Positions 23,688 through 30,632 of a DNA stretch of 64,000 nt are shown here, in pieces. This stretch comes from Limosilactobacillus oris. GTDB taxonomy: Bacteria > Bacillota > Bacilli > Lactobacillales > Lactobacillaceae. The position numbers and the translations under genes were made by a program. The notes under the pieces are model-generated. The model made no database searches. It was given only the letters and a program-made list of their open reading frames with translations, and was not told where the DNA came from. The stretch lies in assembly GCF_025311495.1 (NCBI RefSeq), contig NZ_CP104398.1:1364001-1428000 (forward strand), read 5' to 3'. The first letter of the stretch is position 1; each line of letters starts with the position of its first letter.

Positions 23688-24596
23688 ATGCATAAGATTG
23701 GAATTATTGGCTTGGGACACGTGGGAACGACGGTGGCCCATATTTTACTGCTCAAGGGATTGGCTGATGAACTGGTGATGATTGACCAAAACGCAAAGAA
23801 GGTTGAGGCGGAATATTACGACTTTGCAGACTCCTTTGCCCGGACGGAACACTCCGCGGTCCTGAAGTGCAACGATTACGGTGAACTAGCGGACGCTGAC
23901 ATTGTCATCACCAGCTTCGGTGATATTGAAGCGACGGCGAAGACGGGTGACCGGTTCGCGGAACTGCCGATTAACAAGAAGAGTGCCGTGGAAGTCGGCC
24001 GGAAGATTAAAGAGAGCGGCTTTAATGGCATCTTGCTCAACATCAGTAACCCCTGCGACGCGATCGTGAATGAGCTGCAGAAGGCGACGGGGATGCCGCA
24101 CAACCGGATCTTTGGGACGGGAACCTTCCTTGACACGGCGCGCCTGCAACGGGCGGTTGGCGCCCACTTTGGCGAAGCGCCGCAAAACGTCAGTGGTTTT
24201 GTCCTCGGTGAGCACGGCAATTCCCAGTTCTCTGCCTGGTCGACGGTTCGCCTGGACGGCCAGCCAATCAGCCAGTTTGCTGATGCGGGTAAAGTTGACT
24301 TGGAGAAACTGGACGAAGAAATTCGTCAGAGCGCCTTTACGGTTGTTGCCGGCAAGGGCTACACTTCTACTGCGATTGCGACCTGTGCGGTCCGGATTGT
24401 CGAAGCAATCTTCAATGACAAGCACGAGTTCATGCCAGCTTCGGTATACCTGGAGCAATTCGGCACCTACATCGGCTACCCGGCCGTGATTGGCAAGAAC
24501 GGGGTCGAGAAGATCGTGCCGGTTAAGCTGCCAGCCGACGAAGCGGAAAAGCTGGCTGCTTCCGCGAAGACGATTAAGGAAAAGGAAGACGCCTAG
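23688..24596 (+). CDS. L-2-hydroxyisocaproate dehydrogenase (LDH/MDH superfamily)
   Basis: 302-aa NAD-dependent L-2-hydroxyacid dehydrogenase. Rossmann motif GIIGLGHVGTTVAH, substrate-binding Arg in TGDRFAELPI, NISNPCD, and the catalytic His in VLGEHGNSQFSAWSTVR. The set GTGTFLDTARLQRAVG and GKGYTSTAIAT is the pattern of the Weissella/Lactobacillus L-HicDH, which reduces branched-chain and aromatic 2-oxoacids rather than pyruvate. ATG 23688 is preferred over GTG 23682 because GGAGG is 9 bases upstream. Together with the aminotransferase and D-specific dehydrogenase at 27.7-29.8 kb it covers both stereochemical ends of amino-acid-derived oxoacid reduction. Confidence 0.9.
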   Translation: MHKIGIIGLGHVGTTVAHILLLKGLADELVMIDQNAKKVEAEYYDFADSFARTEHSAVLKCNDYGELADADIVITSFGDIEATAKTGDRFAELPINKKSAVEVGRKIKESGFNGILLNISNPCDAIVNELQKATGMPHNRIFGTGTFLDTARLQRAVGAHFGEAPQNVSGFVLGEHGNSQFSAWSTVRLDGQPISQFADAGKVDLEKLDEEIRQSAFTVVAGKGYTSTAIATCAVRIVEAIFNDKHEFMPASVYLEQFGTYIGYPAVIGKNGVEKIVPVKLPADEAEKLAASAKTIKEKEDA

Positions 24597-24620
24597 ACAC
24601 TAGCTATTGGTTGTAAATTA

Positions 24621-24670
24621 AGTCCTGCTGGGAATACTCGGAAAAGCCGAGCCTTCCAGCGGGGCTTTTT
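24621..24670 (+). terminator. Terminator after the L-HicDH gene
   Basis: CCTGCTGG and CCAGCGGG arms with an inner CTCGG/CCGAG stem, followed by CTTTTT. Confidence 0.7.
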
Positions 24671-24737
24671 ATGCTTTTTTCCACCGCCTTTTTTGCGCTA
24701 TACTATTAGCTAAGATATAGAAGTGGATGGTGAAATA

Positions 24738-25703
24738 ATGACTAAATCGGCCCGCAACAAGACAATTGACTTTGACCTCGACCATGCTCCAGCGGGGGTC
24801 TTAGAGCAGATTGTCACGCTTCAACCGGGGCCAGTTTCGCTCACGGCAATTCGCGACCGGAGCATTAACGGGGATTCCTTTCAGCTGGTGCAGCAGTTTC
24901 CCGACCAGTTTGCTGATTTAGCCCTGGTTGACCCGCCCTATAACCTGGATAAACACTACGACGGGCTGAATTTTAAGCATCAGTCTACCGACGAATACCA
25001 GGAGTACACCCAACGTTGGATTGACCTGGTTAAACCGAAGCTGAAGCCCCACGCCAGTCTCTACGTTTTTGCCGATTGGCAGACCAGTATTGCACTGGCG
25101 CCGGTCCTCACGGCTAACTTCACGGTCAAGAACCGGATTACCTGGCAACGAGAAAAGGGCCGCGGCGCCAAAGGCAATTGGAAAAACGGCATGGAGGACA
25201 TCTGGTTTTTGACCATGGACGACAAAAAGTACACCTTTAATGTCGACCAGGTCAAACAACGCCGGCAAGTAATCGCCCCCTATCGTGAAAACGGCCAGGC
25301 CAAGGACTGGCATGAATCGGCGGCTGGCCGCTTCCGGGACACGATGCCGTCAAACTTTTGGGATGACATCTCGATTCCCTACTGGTCGATGGCTGAAAAC
25401 ACCGGCCACCCGACGCAAAAGCCGGAGAAGCTGCTTGCCAAGCTGATCCTGGCGAGCTCCAACCCGGGTGACACGATTCTCGACCCCTTTGCCGGCGCCG
25501 GTTCGAGTCTGGTGACCGCCAAAAAGCTGGGGCGGCACTTTGTCGGGGTTGAGCAAAGCCGCCTGTACACGGCTTGGGGCGTTTACCGTCTCCAGGCTGC
25601 CGACCGCGATCAGAGCATTCAGGGGTATACCGACGGGGTGTTCTGGGAACGCAATACGGGTGCCTTACAACGAAGGCTGAAGAAAGATGGGAGTCGCTCG
25701 TAG
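24738..25703 (+). CDS. Orphan beta-class DNA adenine methyltransferase
   Basis: 321 aa. Catalytic motif IV DPPYNLDKHYDG (about residues 73-84) precedes the AdoMet motif I FAGAGSS (about 250), the beta-class order shared by N6-adenine and N4-cytosine enzymes such as HinfI; DPPY favours adenine. A conserved GHPTQKPEKLLAKLI lies just before motif I. There is no restriction endonuclease or specificity subunit beside it, so it is likely a solitary methylase (regulatory or phage/restriction protective). ATG 24738 chosen; a GTG at 24723 in the same frame is possible. Bounded by terminators. Confidence 0.88.
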   Translation: MTKSARNKTIDFDLDHAPAGVLEQIVTLQPGPVSLTAIRDRSINGDSFQLVQQFPDQFADLALVDPPYNLDKHYDGLNFKHQSTDEYQEYTQRWIDLVKPKLKPHASLYVFADWQTSIALAPVLTANFTVKNRITWQREKGRGAKGNWKNGMEDIWFLTMDDKKYTFNVDQVKQRRQVIAPYRENGQAKDWHESAAGRFRDTMPSNFWDDISIPYWSMAENTGHPTQKPEKLLAKLILASSNPGDTILDPFAGAGSSLVTAKKLGRHFVGVEQSRLYTAWGVYRLQAADRDQSIQGYTDGVFWERNTGALQRRLKKDGSRS

Positions 25704-25732
25704 TTTATGTTTTGCAGCACATAGCCAATAAA

Positions 25733-25775
25733 AAGGAGCCAGGTAGAAATTGTCATTTTCTACCTGGCTCCTTTG
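25733..25775. terminator. Strong bidirectional terminator
   Basis: GGAGCCAGGTAGAAA and TTTCTACCTGGCTCC form a perfect 15-bp stem with A and T runs on both sides, between the methyltransferase gene (+) and the SDR remnant (-). Confidence 0.9.
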
Positions 25776-25795
25776 TTCAAATTCAGATTAGACCG

Positions 25796-26126
25796 TTAAT
25801 ATAAGGTTGGCACGAGGCCACCTTCCATCCGCAGTGCTTCACCGGAAAATCCGTTTGAGTATGGCGATGCAACGAAGGTAACGAAGCGGCCGATTTCTTC
25901 TGGGTCAATGAGACGCTGGATCATTGATAGTGGACGGTGCTCCTTGGGGGTTCGTGTTTGGATAATCAGCCTTGATTTCGGCTACGATGGCGTCAACGTC
26001 CGCCGCTTTACGCCCGTTAATAATCACATTGACCCCTTCGCCAGCCATGACCCTGGCGATTGCCTTTCCAATCCCCTTAGTGGAGCCGATAATGAGGGCA
26101 CTTTTATTTTGTAATCCCATGTCCAT
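25796..26126 (-). pseudogene. Short-chain dehydrogenase/reductase with its middle deleted
   Basis: From ATG 26126 (AAGGAG 9 bases upstream) the reading frame gives the SDR N terminus with cofactor motif LIIGSTKGIGKAIARVMAGEG up to about residue 60, then junk to a stop near 25905. Further on, in another frame, 25796-25916 encodes a clean SDR C terminus (LIDPEEIGRFVTFVASPYSNGFSGEALRMEGG). The catalytic Ser-Tyr-Lys region, roughly 150 residues, is missing, so the protein cannot be active. It follows the OsmC gene by 34 bp on the same strand. Confidence 0.85.
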
Positions 26127-26160
26127 GGTATCAATCTCCTTTTATTTAGCGCTGGTGTTG

Positions 26161-26583
26161 CTATTCCCGTACAAATCCGGTTGGCTTAAACGTGGTGCCG
26201 TGCATCAGGGTGTTTTCGACCGGGCACTTCTTGGCGACGTCGGCGAGAAACTGCTTGATATCCTCGTCGGACTCGTCACTGCGCACGTGGGCCTGGTAAC
26301 GGATCTCAGTGAACTTTCGTAACGATTCACCGTCGATGTCTTCCCGGCCCAGGTCGCCTTCAACGTCCACCCAAAATGCCTGGAGGTCAAAGTGCCGCTT
26401 TCGGGCAAGCGCGGTGGCCGTGATTGACTGGCAGGCGCCGAAAGAGGCGAGGAGAATTTCGACCGGGTTCATCCCGGTATTCGTACTGCCGGGCTCGTCA
26501 AAGTTGATTTCAAAGCCCCGGGTACCAGCAGCGACCTGCATTCCGGTAGTAGTTTTAGTTGCTCTAACTTTGTAAGTGCTCAT
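26161..26583 (-). CDS. OsmC/Ohr-family peroxidase-like protein
   Basis: 140-aa OsmC-fold protein, usually a homodimer that reduces organic hydroperoxides through two cysteines. The two expected Cys are present, in ILLASFGACQSITA and in VAKKCPVENTL. AGGAGG lies 9 bases before the ATG. It is divergent from an Rrf2 regulator gene; the two promoters are about 20 bp apart, which suggests that Rrf2 controls it. Confidence 0.9.
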   Translation of the reverse strand: MSTYKVRATKTTTGMQVAAGTRGFEINFDEPGSTNTGMNPVEILLASFGACQSITATALARKRHFDLQAFWVDVEGDLGREDIDGESLRKFTEIRYQAHVRSDESDEDIKQFLADVAKKCPVENTLMHGTTFKPTGFVRE

Positions 26584-26614
26584 TGCTTTCGCCCTCCTGA
26601 TTTCTTTTTCCTTA

Positions 26615-26643
26615 ATTGTAATCGGTGACTAACTTGTCAGCAA
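26615..26643 (-). promoter_or_regulatory. Promoter of the OsmC gene
   Basis: TTGCTG (26638-26643), 17-bp spacer, TACAAT (26615-26620) on the minus strand. Confidence 0.6.
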
Positions 26644-26656
26644 TGAAAATGCTCCT

Positions 26657-26686
26657 TTGACCCGGCCCACGGTTAGCGCCTATAAT
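26657..26686 (+). promoter_or_regulatory. Promoter of the Rrf2 regulator gene
   Basis: TTGACC (26657-26662), 18-bp spacer, TATAAT (26681-26686). It is back to back with the OsmC promoter; the shared interval is the likely operator. Confidence 0.75.
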
Positions 26687-26728
26687 AGGGTATTATTAGT
26701 TTAGTGCCGTTAGAATGGGGAGATTGTA

Positions 26729-27163
26729 ATGAAGTATTCGCACCGGTTAAGTGACGCCGTCCACATCTTAGTGTATTTGGAAATCTTAGGGAGCAATAGC
26801 AGCTCGGCCATCGCGGAGAACGTTAACTCCAACCCCAGCTTAATCCGGCGCCTGATTGCCCACATGGTCAAGGGCGGGATCCTCGAACGGAGCGGCCAGC
26901 ACGGGGAAATCAGCATCAAGCTGACCCGGCCCGCGGCCCAGGTGAGCCTGCTGGATATTTACCAGGCGGTTGAAAGCCACCAGGAGTTCTTAGACGTGGA
27001 TCAGGAGATTAACCACCTCCACCCCCTGAGCCGGTGCATGCCGGGCGTGCTCGGTGCCGCGTACCAGCGTGTCCAGACGGCGGCAGAACAAGAGATGGCT
27101 CAAATCAGCCTCCAGTCGGTTGTCGACCAGATGCGGGCGCGGATTAACGAAGAAAAGAAGTAA
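26729..27163 (+). CDS. Rrf2-family transcriptional regulator
   Basis: 144-aa winged-helix regulator. The N terminus KYSHRLSDAVHILVYLEI and helix-turn-helix SSSAIAENVNSNPSLIRRLIAHMVKGGIL are typical, as is the wing LTRPAAQVSLLDIYQAVE. Only one Cys is present (SRCMPG), so the three-Cys Fe-S site of IscR/NsrR is absent; it is closer to YwnA/CymR-like members. Likely regulator of the divergent OsmC gene. Confidence 0.88.
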   Translation: MKYSHRLSDAVHILVYLEILGSNSSSAIAENVNSNPSLIRRLIAHMVKGGILERSGQHGEISIKLTRPAAQVSLLDIYQAVESHQEFLDVDQEINHLHPLSRCMPGVLGAAYQRVQTAAEQEMAQISLQSVVDQMRARINEEKK

Positions 27164-27166
27164 CAT

Positions 27167-27217
27167 AAAGGCCTCCGGGAAGCGGTGCAAAACCGCGGTC
27201 CTGGAGGCCTGCTTTAT
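27167..27217. terminator. Bidirectional terminator between Rrf2 and the ElaA-like gene
   Basis: AGGCCTCC and GGAGGCCT with an inner GCGGT/ACCGC stem; A and T runs on both sides. Confidence 0.85.
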
Positions 27218-27218
27218 T

Positions 27219-27656
27219 TTATAGCCCGGGGTGGGTCATGGTGATGTGCTTGCGCTCGGCTTCGATGAAGGGGTCCCCAGTGGGGTGGAAACCGTACTGG
27301 GCGTAGTAGCCCCGGATGTAATACTGGGCGTGGATGACAATTTCACGGCCCGGGAAGTCACGCTGGATTCCACTGAGGAGCTGGTCCATCAAGGGCTTAG
27401 AGAGGCCGGTACCCCGGTAGTTTTTCCGGATCACGACCCGGCCAAAGGTGACCTGCTTACCAACTTCAAAGTAGCGGGCATAGGCCACGACTTGCGGGCC
27501 ATCACAGCAGAAGAGGTGGTGCGCGACCAGGTCGTTTTCGTCCGGGTCAGGGTAGGAGCTCTCCTGCTCCCCGTTGAAGACGAGGGCCCGGAGCTGATAA
27601 ATCTTAAACAGTTCTACACCGGTGAGCTCATCAAATGTCTTATTGAACCACTGCAA
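27219..27656 (-). CDS. GNAT acetyltransferase, ElaA family
   Basis: 145 aa. ElaA-type features: LYQLRALVFNGEQ-like start (IYQLRALVFNGEQESSYPDPDENDL), VAYARYFEVG, acetyl-CoA loop VIRKNYRGTGLSKPLM, and HAQYYIRGYYAQYGFHPTGDPF. Substrate unknown. Third gene of the aminotransferase operon, 15 bp after the D-2-hydroxyacid dehydrogenase; whether it has a metabolic link is unclear. Confidence 0.88.
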   Translation of the reverse strand: MQWFNKTFDELTGVELFKIYQLRALVFNGEQESSYPDPDENDLVAHHLFCCDGPQVVAYARYFEVGKQVTFGRVVIRKNYRGTGLSKPLMDQLLSGIQRDFPGREIVIHAQYYIRGYYAQYGFHPTGDPFIEAERKHITMTHPGL

Positions 27657-27671
27657 ATTAACGCCTCCTCG

Positions 27672-28661
27672 TTAGACCTCGTGTGGGGAGTGCTTTCCCG
27701 CGAGGATGAGCAGGACGTCTTCGAGGGCGAAGTCGACCATGTTCTTGACGGCCAGGTTGGTGAAGAAGGCGATGTGAGGCGTCAGGATGACGTTGTCCAT
27801 GGCGTGCAGCTCCTCCACGAGCGGAACGTCAGCGAGACCCTTCTCCCGACGGTCGGTCATCACTACCTCGTTTTCTCCCTCGAAGGTGTCGAGGGCCGCG
27901 GCGGCTAGCTGGTGGTCCTTCAAGGCCGCGACCAGGTCGGCAGTGACGACGACCGGTCCCCGGCTGGCGTTGACAAGACCCGCCGTTGGCTTCATCAGGG
28001 CCAGGTCCGGTGCGGCAATCAGACCGGTCGAAGTCGGGTTGAGGTCCACGTGGAGGGAAACCACGTCGCTTTGCCGGAGCAGGTCCTCTTTGGAAACGTA
28101 CTCGACAATTCCCCGCATTTCTTCACGGGGCTTGACGTCAAAGCCCAGGACCCGGGCACCGAGGGCCTTGAGTAGCTTGGCCAGGGTACCGCCGATCCGG
28201 CCGACCCCGATGATCCCGATGGTGGCCGTGTGGATTTCTAAGGCCTGTTCGTCACTGAACCAGCGGAAGTCGTTTTGGGCGACCTGGGCGTCGAAGCGGT
28301 AGGACTTGCGGAGCAGGCGGAAAATCTGCATAAGGGCGTGCTCGGCAACCGACCGGGGCGAGTATGCCGGGACGTTGGTAACGGTCAGCCCGTTGGCGTG
28401 GGCGGCTTGCAGGTCGACCATGTCAAAGCCGGCGGTCCGGGTGGCAATCTGCTTGAGCCCGTGCGCTTTGAGCTGGGGGTAGACGGCTGGGTCGACGGGG
28501 CTGCGCTGCTGGATTACCAGCCCGTCAACGTCCTTTGTCAGGTCCACCGCGTCGTCAATCAGCTTTGGCGTGGTGACGATGTCGACGTTATGTTCACGGG
28601 CAAATTGGTCAATGGCGGCCTGTTCGTCGTCCCGGACACTGGTCATTAAAATCTTAGTCAT
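27672..28661 (-). CDS. D-2-hydroxyacid dehydrogenase (D-LDH/D-HicDH family)
   Basis: 329-aa NAD-dependent dehydrogenase. NAD loop GVGRIGGTLAK, catalytic Arg in VNASRGPVV, Glu in LDTFEGENEV, and His in LTPHIAFFT. It resembles D-lactate dehydrogenase at 37.5 kb but is clearly divergent and is coupled to an aminotransferase (2 bp gap), so D-hydroxyisocaproate or D-phenyllactate production is more likely than lactate. AAGGAGG lies within the end of the aminotransferase gene, so translation is coupled. Confidence 0.87.
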   Translation of the reverse strand: MTKILMTSVRDDEQAAIDQFAREHNVDIVTTPKLIDDAVDLTKDVDGLVIQQRSPVDPAVYPQLKAHGLKQIATRTAGFDMVDLQAAHANGLTVTNVPAYSPRSVAEHALMQIFRLLRKSYRFDAQVAQNDFRWFSDEQALEIHTATIGIIGVGRIGGTLAKLLKALGARVLGFDVKPREEMRGIVEYVSKEDLLRQSDVVSLHVDLNPTSTGLIAAPDLALMKPTAGLVNASRGPVVVTADLVAALKDHQLAAAALDTFEGENEVVMTDRREKGLADVPLVEELHAMDNVILTPHIAFFTNLAVKNMVDFALEDVLLILAGKHSPHEV

Positions 28662-28663
28662 AG

Positions 28664-29848
28664 TTAGTCCTCCTTGAGAAATGCGGCGATGCGGTCAACG
28701 GCGGTTTTGAGATTTTCCATGCTGGTGGCGTAGCTGAGCCGCAGGTAGCCCTGCCCGCCGGCGCCAAAGTAGGAGCCAGGGATCACGGCGACCCGGCCTT
28801 TTTTGGCCAATGCAGTGGCGAAGGCAACGTCATCATTGCCGGCACTAGCAGGAATCTTTGCGAAGAGGTAGAAGGCCCCGTTTGGCGTTGCGGTTTCAAA
28901 ACCAAGCTTAGCGAGTGCGGCCACGAGGAAGTCCCGCCGTTCTTGGTAGGCGGCCTTCATTTGCTGGGTAGCTGCCTTCCCGGCTGCGGTACCGAAGGCC
29001 GCCGTGGCCGCTGCCATGGCCGAATCGGTCGCGGATGTAATCATCATTCCGCTGACGGCGCTGACCGGTCCCATCAATTCCCGGGGACCAGCGATAAAGC
29101 CAATCCGGTAGCCGGTCATGGCGTGGGACTTGGAGGCCCCGTTCAGGATGAGGGTCTGCTCGGGGATGAATTTGGCGATGGAGGTGTGCTGACCGTCGTA
29201 GACCAGCTCGGAGTAAATTTCATCCGCGATTACTACCAGGTCGGTGTTCTTAACCGTCATTGCCAGTTCCTCGACCTGCTGGGCGGAGTAGGTCACCCCA
29301 GTCGGGTTGGAGGGGTAGTTCAAAATCAAAGTCGTGGCACGGGGGTGGGCGGCAATGGTTTCTTTAAGCTGATCAGGAGTTAGGACAAAGTCGTGGTCGC
29401 TGGTGTCAATTTCAACCGGCTGGCCGCCTAGCATGGTAGTGACCGCCATGTACAACGGGAAGGTCGGGGTGGCGACTAGGATCTCGTCACCGGGATTGAT
29501 TAGGGCAGAGAGGGCGGCGTAGATTCCCTCGGTTGCGCCGATCGTCACCGCAATTTCACCGTTGGGATCATAGTCTAGTTGGTAGCGGTCCTTGAGGAAG
29601 TCGGCGATGGCCGCTCGCAGCTTGGCGGTACCGACAGCCGGCGCGTAGTGGGAGTCGTTATCAGTGATACTGTCGATGGCGGCCTGCTTCATGGCGTCAG
29701 GTACGTTGAAGTCGGGTTCCCCCAAGGTTAACTTGACGATTCCAGGGACGGCGCTGGCCTGGGCATCGAATTCCCGGATGCCAACCGGTTTAAGGCGGGT
29801 GAAGTTACGGTTGAGCTGGTTCATAATACTGGCTTTAGTTGTGGGCAT
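28664..29848 (-). CDS. araT: Aminotransferase class I/II, aromatic/PatA type
   Basis: 394-aa fold-type I PLP aminotransferase. Key parts: TLGEPDFNVPD, LNYPSNPTGVTY, Asp of VVIADEIYSELVY, Schiff-base Lys in LNGASKSHAMTGYRIGF, and the carboxylate Arg in GYLRLSYA. Family members interconvert aromatic amino acids (or aspartate) and their 2-oxoacids. The leader peptide with Tyr-Tyr-Phe-Trp-Phe ahead of the gene argues for the aromatic (AraT) assignment. The protein has no Trp at all. ATG 29848 has AAGGAGG 7 bases upstream. First gene of the operon with D-2-hydroxyacid dehydrogenase and ElaA-like protein: Phe to phenylpyruvate to D-phenyllactate is the expected route. Confidence 0.85.
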   Translation of the reverse strand: MPTTKASIMNQLNRNFTRLKPVGIREFDAQASAVPGIVKLTLGEPDFNVPDAMKQAAIDSITDNDSHYAPAVGTAKLRAAIADFLKDRYQLDYDPNGEIAVTIGATEGIYAALSALINPGDEILVATPTFPLYMAVTTMLGGQPVEIDTSDHDFVLTPDQLKETIAAHPRATTLILNYPSNPTGVTYSAQQVEELAMTVKNTDLVVIADEIYSELVYDGQHTSIAKFIPEQTLILNGASKSHAMTGYRIGFIAGPRELMGPVSAVSGMMITSATDSAMAAATAAFGTAAGKAATQQMKAAYQERRDFLVAALAKLGFETATPNGAFYLFAKIPASAGNDDVAFATALAKKGRVAVIPGSYFGAGGQGYLRLSYATSMENLKTAVDRIAAFLKED

Positions 29849-29872
29849 GATTAATTCCTCCTTAAAAATACG

Positions 29873-29911
29873 AAAAGACCCGGATGACGATTAAACGTAT
29901 CCGGGTCTTTT
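29873..29911 (-). terminator. Leader terminator of the aromatic aminotransferase operon
   Basis: AAAAGACCCGGAT and ATCCGGGTCTTTT form a perfect 13-bp stem ending in a T run, 25 bases before the araT start. Its 5' arm is also complementary to an upstream segment, see the array at 29877-30007. Confidence 0.9.
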
Positions 29912-30007
29912 CATCAGATTGGAATGAGTATGATGAAGGAGTATTCCGGATACTTGGCAATTATCCGGAAGTCCCAATGATAAAATCACTGCTGGCTAGC
30001 GGATTAA
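29877..30007 (-). promoter_or_regulatory. Five-segment alternating attenuator RNA
   Basis: Reading the minus strand: segment 1 TTAATCCG (30007-30000, inside the last leader codons), 2 TTCCGGATAA (29970-29961), 3 GTATCCGGAA (29953-29944), 4 CCCGGATAC (29905-29897), 5 ATCCGGGTC (29885-29877). Each pairs with its neighbour: 1:2 (7 bp, one bulge), 2:3 (9 bp), 3:4 (8 bp), 4:5 is the terminator. A ribosome that reaches the stop covers 1, so 2:3 and the 4:5 terminator form. A ribosome stalled at the aromatic codons leaves 1 free, giving 1:2 and the 3:4 antiterminator. The pairings are seen; the switch is inferred. Confidence 0.78.
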
Positions 30008-30064
30008 GCTGCTAAACCAGAAGTAGTATGCATGATTTACTTGTTGCATCGCTGATTTCATCAT
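29996..30064 (-). CDS. 22-aa leader peptide with Tyr-Tyr-Phe-Trp-Phe
   Basis: ATG 30064 with AAGGAG 6 bases upstream; the ORF ends at TAG 29996. Residues 11-19 read HAYYFWFSS: five aromatic codons in a row (TAC TAC TTC TGG TTT), including one of each aromatic amino acid. It sits between a strong promoter and the alternating stems and terminator that precede araT. This is the arrangement of classical trp/phe attenuators. The peptide is most likely only a sensor of aromatic aminoacyl-tRNA supply. Confidence 0.85.
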   Translation of the reverse strand: MMKSAMQQVNHAYYFWFSSLIR

Positions 30065-30095
30065 TACGGTCTCCTTGATTAACTGATTATTAGCT

Positions 30096-30123
30096 ATTCT
30101 AATTAATTTCTAATGATTGTCAA
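30096..30123 (-). promoter_or_regulatory. Promoter of the aromatic leader/araT operon
   Basis: TTGACA (30118-30123), 16-bp spacer, TAGAAT (30096-30101) on the minus strand, about 32 bp upstream of the leader ATG. The region 30124-30246 shows nothing else I can name. Confidence 0.8.
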
Positions 30124-30246
30124 GGAAAAATTGAGAAATCACCCCTTGGCAAGTGCCAACAAGCCGCTAGATAATGGCCTAAACTGCCTTTTTTATAATA
30201 AAAATTATTTAAGCTAAAATTAATTCACATTTTTCTACTATTACAC

Positions 30247-30274
30247 TTGTGCTATATCACAGATGTGTTATAAT
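30247..30274 (+). promoter_or_regulatory. Promoter of the small HTH gene
   Basis: TTGTGC (30247-30252), 16-bp spacer, TATAAT (30269-30274), 26 bp before the ATG. May also drive clpL by readthrough; a lone TACAAT at 30585-30590 is the only candidate just before clpL. No CtsR operator repeat (GGTCAAA pair) is visible. Confidence 0.6.
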
Positions 30275-30300
30275 AGATAACGTGAAGGAAGTGAATAGCG

Positions 30301-30543
30301 ATGCAGATCGATATCAAGAGATACTTAGAAGTCCACAATTTAACGATTTACCAAGTATCTAAGCATTCTGGCTATGGCTACACGACTTTACATAAATCAT
30401 TCAATAAACCACAATCGAGTTCTACGTCGCTAAATCTACGCGACCTTGATGCCTTGGCACGAGCTGAGCACAAGGCGATGTGGGAAGTCCTTCGTGATTT
30501 AGAGAGTCATTATCTGAAACATGATGATGACGAGTCGTTGTAG
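30301..30543 (+). CDS. Small helix-turn-helix protein
   Basis: 80 aa, ATG with GAAGGAAG upstream. LTIYQVSKHSGYGYTTLHKSFNK looks like a Cro/C1-type helix-turn-helix (helix, Gly turn, recognition helix), followed by LNLRDLDALARAEHKAMWEVLRDL and an acidic tail. It precedes clpL by 89 bp on the same strand. I cannot assign a target; a role in the control of clpL is possible but unproven. Confidence 0.7.
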   Translation: MQIDIKRYLEVHNLTIYQVSKHSGYGYTTLHKSFNKPQSSSTSLNLRDLDALARAEHKAMWEVLRDLESHYLKHDDDESL

Positions 30544-30632
30544 CCAGTCGGCCCGATTGGCTGTTTATATAGATTAATTCTGACTACAATTTAACACTTG
30601 AAATTAACAATTAATTGAGGAGGTACAGCGTA

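Noticed and set aside
27231-27908. 225-aa plus-strand ORF and several other long ORFs opposite to real genes (for example 1604-2359, 45229-45732)
   Set aside because: They lie antisense to genes with full conserved motifs, lack ribosome sites and have no recognisable domains. They come from the high-G+C codon pattern.
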